A DNA stretch of 10,160 nt from a bacterium (GTDB taxonomy: Bacteria; Zixibacteria; MSB-5A5; GN15; FEB-12). Of the stretch, positions 8,398 to 10,160 are shown in pieces. The stretch covers positions 1 through 10,160 of the forward strand of contig DAOUUR010000045.1 of NCBI GenBank assembly GCA_030668045.1, given 5' to 3'. The translations under genes and the position numbers were made by a program. Position 1 is the first letter of the stretch. The number at the start of each line of letters is the position of its first letter. The notes below the pieces were generated by a model. It ran no database searches and was not told where the DNA came from. It saw nothing but the letters and a program-made list of their open reading frames with translations.

Positions 8398-8801
8398 CAA
8401 TGCACTTTCTGTAGCTTTTCGTTTTTATGCACCGAGTTATCAAGGCCAAGATAGAGCCGCCCCAGAACCTTCAGCACCATCACCGCCAATAACAAGGAAA
8501 AACCAATCAGCAGATGAATCGGATTAAACTGCGGCACTTTCAACAAAAAATACCCGGCCGCATACAGCGCCGGGAATTTGATCAGTGCAAAGGCGACCGC
8601 TCTTGAAGTCTGGGCTCCTTCGGCGCGGATCGTCGACTGAACCAGCCGTGTGATGAACAGGACGTTGAGAATACCCCAGATGCCGCCGGAAAGAATCGCC
8701 AGCGTCTGATAGAAACCTAAATAATAAAGACCGACCGGCACGAAAATCAACAGCAGCGCAGCCGTCGTTCGGAAAGTACGATTCAGGAAATCAAGACCCA
8801 A
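8397..8801 (-). CDS. atpI: AtpI-like ATP synthase accessory membrane protein
   Basis: A 134-residue protein with four predicted membrane helices (about 12-33, 34-53, 69-88, 93-114) and a charged tail. The helix-two pattern LSGGIWGILNVLF and its position just before atpB identify it as AtpI-like (ATP synthase I chain). AtpI of other bacteria helps assemble the c-ring. Sequence conservation in this family is poor, so the assignment rests largely on layout and position. The start is a TTG at 8801, overlapping the end of atpZ by 11 bases; no ATG occurs before the last helix, and GAGAG lies about five bases before the TTG. Its stop TGA shares a base with the atpB start. Confidence 0.82.
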   Translation of the reverse strand: MGLDFLNRTFRTTAALLLIFVPVGLYYLGFYQTLAILSGGIWGILNVLFITRLVQSTIRAEGAQTSRAVAFALIKFPALYAAGYFLLKVPQFNPIHLLIGFSLLLAVMVLKVLGRLYLGLDNSVHKNEKLQKVH

Positions 8802-9087
8802 GTTTGCTCTCGTCTTTCTCTTTTTCTTTCTCTCTCTCGATGGCCGACGATTTTTTCACCAAGTACGACACTTCCAGACCTGCCGAAGCAAATCCGAGAA
8901 TCACTCCAATAATCATCGCTGTTGGCTCACTGTCAAACTTGGTGTCGAGCCACTTGCCGACAAAAAACCCAACCAGCGGCGCCGCTACCAACATGGCAGG
9001 TACCGTCGCAAGCAAACTCACCTGCCTCAAATCTCTGTTCGGCTTGCTTTTAGGTCGAGAAGGCCGCGGCTTATTGTTTTCGTCCAT
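8791..9087 (-). CDS. atpZ: AtpZ-like small membrane protein, first gene of the atp operon
   Basis: A 98-residue protein: a basic, proline-rich N-terminus (1-21), two membrane helices (about 23-46 and 56-77) joined by a short loop, and a highly charged Glu/Lys tail (82-95). The GFFVGKWLD motif at 40-48 and the short two-helix layout before atpI fit the AtpZ/AtpQ family (ATPase gene 1). AtpZ is reported to act with AtpI in assembly of the enzyme or in divalent-cation handling; which applies here is unknown. The ATG at 9087 has TAAGGA three bases upstream, closer than ideal. No other gene lies upstream on this strand, so it opens the operon. Confidence 0.85.
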   Translation of the reverse strand: MDENNKPRPSRPKSKPNRDLRQVSLLATVPAMLVAAPLVGFFVGKWLDTKFDSEPTAMIIGVILGFASAGLEVSYLVKKSSAIEREKEKEKDESKLGS

Positions 9088-9106
9088 CGGTCCTTACCAA
9101 AGCCGG

Positions 9107-9135
9107 AAATAACGCGGCATCCAAGAATGTGTCAA
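9107..9135 (-). promoter_or_regulatory. candidate promoter of the atp operon
   Basis: Upstream of atpZ on the minus strand there is a perfect TTGACA (9130-9135), a 17-base spacer and TTATTT (9107-9112), giving a transcription start near 9100 and a leader of about 13 bases. The -35 and spacing are good but the -10 is poor (2 of 6), so this is tentative. The rest of 9088-9221 is AT-rich and holds no gene I can support; the frames there are short. Confidence 0.3.
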
Positions 9136-9221
9136 CAAGTTTTTGTTCCTCAGCATTATCAAGATTAGACACTAACATTGTTGTGGCCAACCCTTTGGTA
9201 ATTAATCTCCACTGAGGTAAG

Positions 9222-9394
9222 GGGTTTGTTGAAAAAGTCCCAACGCATGGTTGCGGCAGGTCTTGCGAATCCATTTCTATGGATTTGTGTGACCTGACGC
9301 ACTTGCCTAACATGTACTTACGTGTCATGTCACAATCCCGCTTGGACGGGATCAAGACCTGACACAACGGTAAATGAGGTTTATCAACAAGCCC
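9222..9394. repeat. 173-bp MITE-like element with imperfect terminal inverted repeats
   Basis: The left end (9222-9265, opening GGGTTTGTTGA and closing CAGGTCTTG) and the reverse complement of the right end (9353-9394, opening GGGCTTGTTGA and closing CAGGTCTTG) align over about 40 bases with some mismatches. Inside are nested hairpins: AATCCAT/ATGGATT (9268-9285) within CAGGTC/GACCTG (9257-9296), and ATCCCG/CGGGAT (9335-9352). A TAA occurs just outside both ends (9218-9220 and 9395-9397 if one more G is included), a possible short target duplication. There is no transposase. A long minus-strand frame runs through it, but its product is set by the repeat and is not credible as a protein. Non-autonomous transposon relics look like this; the family is unknown. 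Confidence 0.6.
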
Positions 9395-9407
9395 TAAAAA
9401 GCGGGTA

Positions 9408-9854
9408 GTGTGTGTACCGCCTATCGACCTTTCACGACAACCACCGACTTGCTCCGGCTCCATTCAGGCTCAGATGAACACTCAACCGGATATCAGAGAC
9501 CACACTTACAATAACGGTCGACTGTATACCATCTTTAACAACAATGGCATCGCGGGTAATTTCTTTGACTTTGACGACGGGTACGAAAACCGCAATACCG
9601 AACTGGCTGATGACCGCGCCCGCAACATCTATTTTGCCAATCTTCCAAATCGGTGCGCTATTTCAATATATTCAATCGATGGCGACCTCGTTCGCAAGAT
9701 CGAGCACGACGAACCGACGGGAAACGCTACAGCCTCAACCGAACGCTTCAGCATGATTACACGAAACACCCAAGCTCTGGTATCCGGTCTGTACTATTGG
9801 GCAATCGTCTCAGAGTACGGCACTCAAATTGGTAAACTGGTGGTAATCAAGTAA
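9408..9854 (+). pseudogene. C-terminal remnant of a secreted protein with a type IX-like sorting domain
   Basis: The last 75-125 codons read as the tail of a large exported protein: IYFANLPNRCAISIYSIDGDLVRKIEH, then SMITRNTQALVSGLYYW and a closing GTQIGKLVVIK. This beta-sandwich tail is common at the C-terminus of secreted proteins in FCB-type bacteria, where it can direct type IX secretion. The tail never works alone, yet here there is no signal peptide and no upstream domain. The frame opens just beyond the MITE-like element, with only a GTG (9408) or an ATG lacking a ribosome site (9474). A good terminator follows the stop. I read it as the 3' end of a gene truncated by rearrangement, possibly by the element. 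A short real gene is less likely. Confidence 0.55.
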
Positions 9855-9865
9855 TTACCTACCCA

Positions 9866-9890
9866 ACCGGTCTATGAGACCGGTGATTTT
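9866..9890 (+). terminator. intrinsic terminator after the sorting-domain remnant
   Basis: ACCGGTCT-ATG-AGACCGGT is a perfect eight-base inverted repeat 11 bases after the stop at 9854, followed by GATTTTCCCGATTTT. The stem is strong and the tail is moderately T-rich. It supports the view that this was once the true 3' end of an expressed plus-strand gene. Confidence 0.65.
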
Positions 9891-10160
9891 CCCGATTTTC
9901 CGAATAATTCATTGATTTCGCACGTATATATAGTAGAATTTCATCAAATGGCGGTGCCCTGAAATTGTTAAGTTGATGTATAATATATTGTTACGTCGAT
10001 TCGGCAATCCCGGCGCAATGATTAATGATCGATATTTTGCCCACCGGGAACTTGACAGTGACCCCGAACTGTTGTTAATTATAGGGCCTACTAATTTCTC
10101 AGGCTTCAGGCGCACTTACTATCTATGGCACGGGATGCTGAGGCCGCCACCCGGAACCGG
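9891..10160 (+). other. no recognised gene; open frame reaching the right edge
   Basis: This stretch starts AT-rich. A perfect TATAAT sits at 9979-9984 with no good -35 at 16-18 bases. One plus-strand frame is open from 9937 to the right edge, with Met codons at 9976 and 10018 (the second begins MINDRYFAHRELDSDPELLLI). Neither has a clear ribosome site, and I do not recognise the protein. If TATAAT is a true -10, only the 10018 start would be on the transcript. The minus-strand frame here looks random. It could be the start of the next gene or non-coding sequence. Confidence 0.2.

Noticed and set aside
9090..9213. A short plus-strand frame ending NIVVANPLVINLH that might be an upstream piece of the sorting-domain gene split by the element
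   Set aside because: The resemblance to the VPNP linker of such proteins is only a few residues long, and most of the frame is not protein-like. It cannot be supported without homologues.
9071..9463. A 130-codon minus-strand open frame before atpZ
   Set aside because: Most of it is the translated inverted-repeat element and its flanks, and it overlaps the atpZ start. Composition and hairpins explain it better than a protein.
9909..10115. A 68-codon minus-strand frame at the right edge
   Set aside because: No ribosome site, no recognisable motif and random-looking composition.

Overview
The window is dominated by one complete F1Fo-ATP synthase operon read on the minus strand (about 9087 down to 473), in the classical order atpZ-atpI-atpB-atpE-atpF-atpH-atpA-[two extra genes]-atpG-atpD-atpC. 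All eight structural subunits (a, c, b, delta, alpha, gamma, beta, epsilon) are present, with their key residues where these could be checked, plus the two small membrane accessory proteins AtpZ and AtpI. The genes are tightly packed: several overlap or share bases at the junctions, and most others are 7 to 70 bases apart.

The unusual part is between atpA and atpG. Two genes for secreted beta-barrel-like proteins (about 216 and 223 residues, each with a signal peptide) sit inside the operon in the same orientation, with 17-base gaps on both outer sides. They share an RYSHGL motif and the same overall layout, so they look like diverged tandem duplicates. ATP synthase is an inner-membrane machine and these look like outer-membrane proteins, so their placement is unexpected.

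Left of the operon (1-385, minus strand) is the first 128 codons of a YiiX/YebB-like lipoprotein (permuted NlpC/P60, papain-like fold) that runs off the edge. It may have its own promoter with an almost absent 5' leader.

Right of the operon, 9088-9473 holds no convincing intact gene. It contains the likely operon promoter area and a 173-bp element with about 40-bp imperfect terminal inverted repeats and internal hairpins, probably a MITE or similar non-autonomous repeat. Next, on the plus strand, is the C-terminal remnant of a large secreted protein ending in a type IX-like sorting domain, with a good intrinsic terminator behind it. The last 275 bases are AT-rich at first and hold only an unrecognised open frame reaching the right edge.

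Organism: a Gram-negative (diderm) bacterium, given the beta-barrel proteins, lipoprotein and sorting-domain tail. The tail style (FANLP...IYSIDGDLVRKIEH...GLYYW...GTQIGKLVVIK) resembles proteins of the FCB superphylum and relatives such as candidate phylum Zixibacteria; this is recognition from memory and not a search result. Subunit c lacks the sodium-binding signature, so the enzyme is predicted to be proton-driven.
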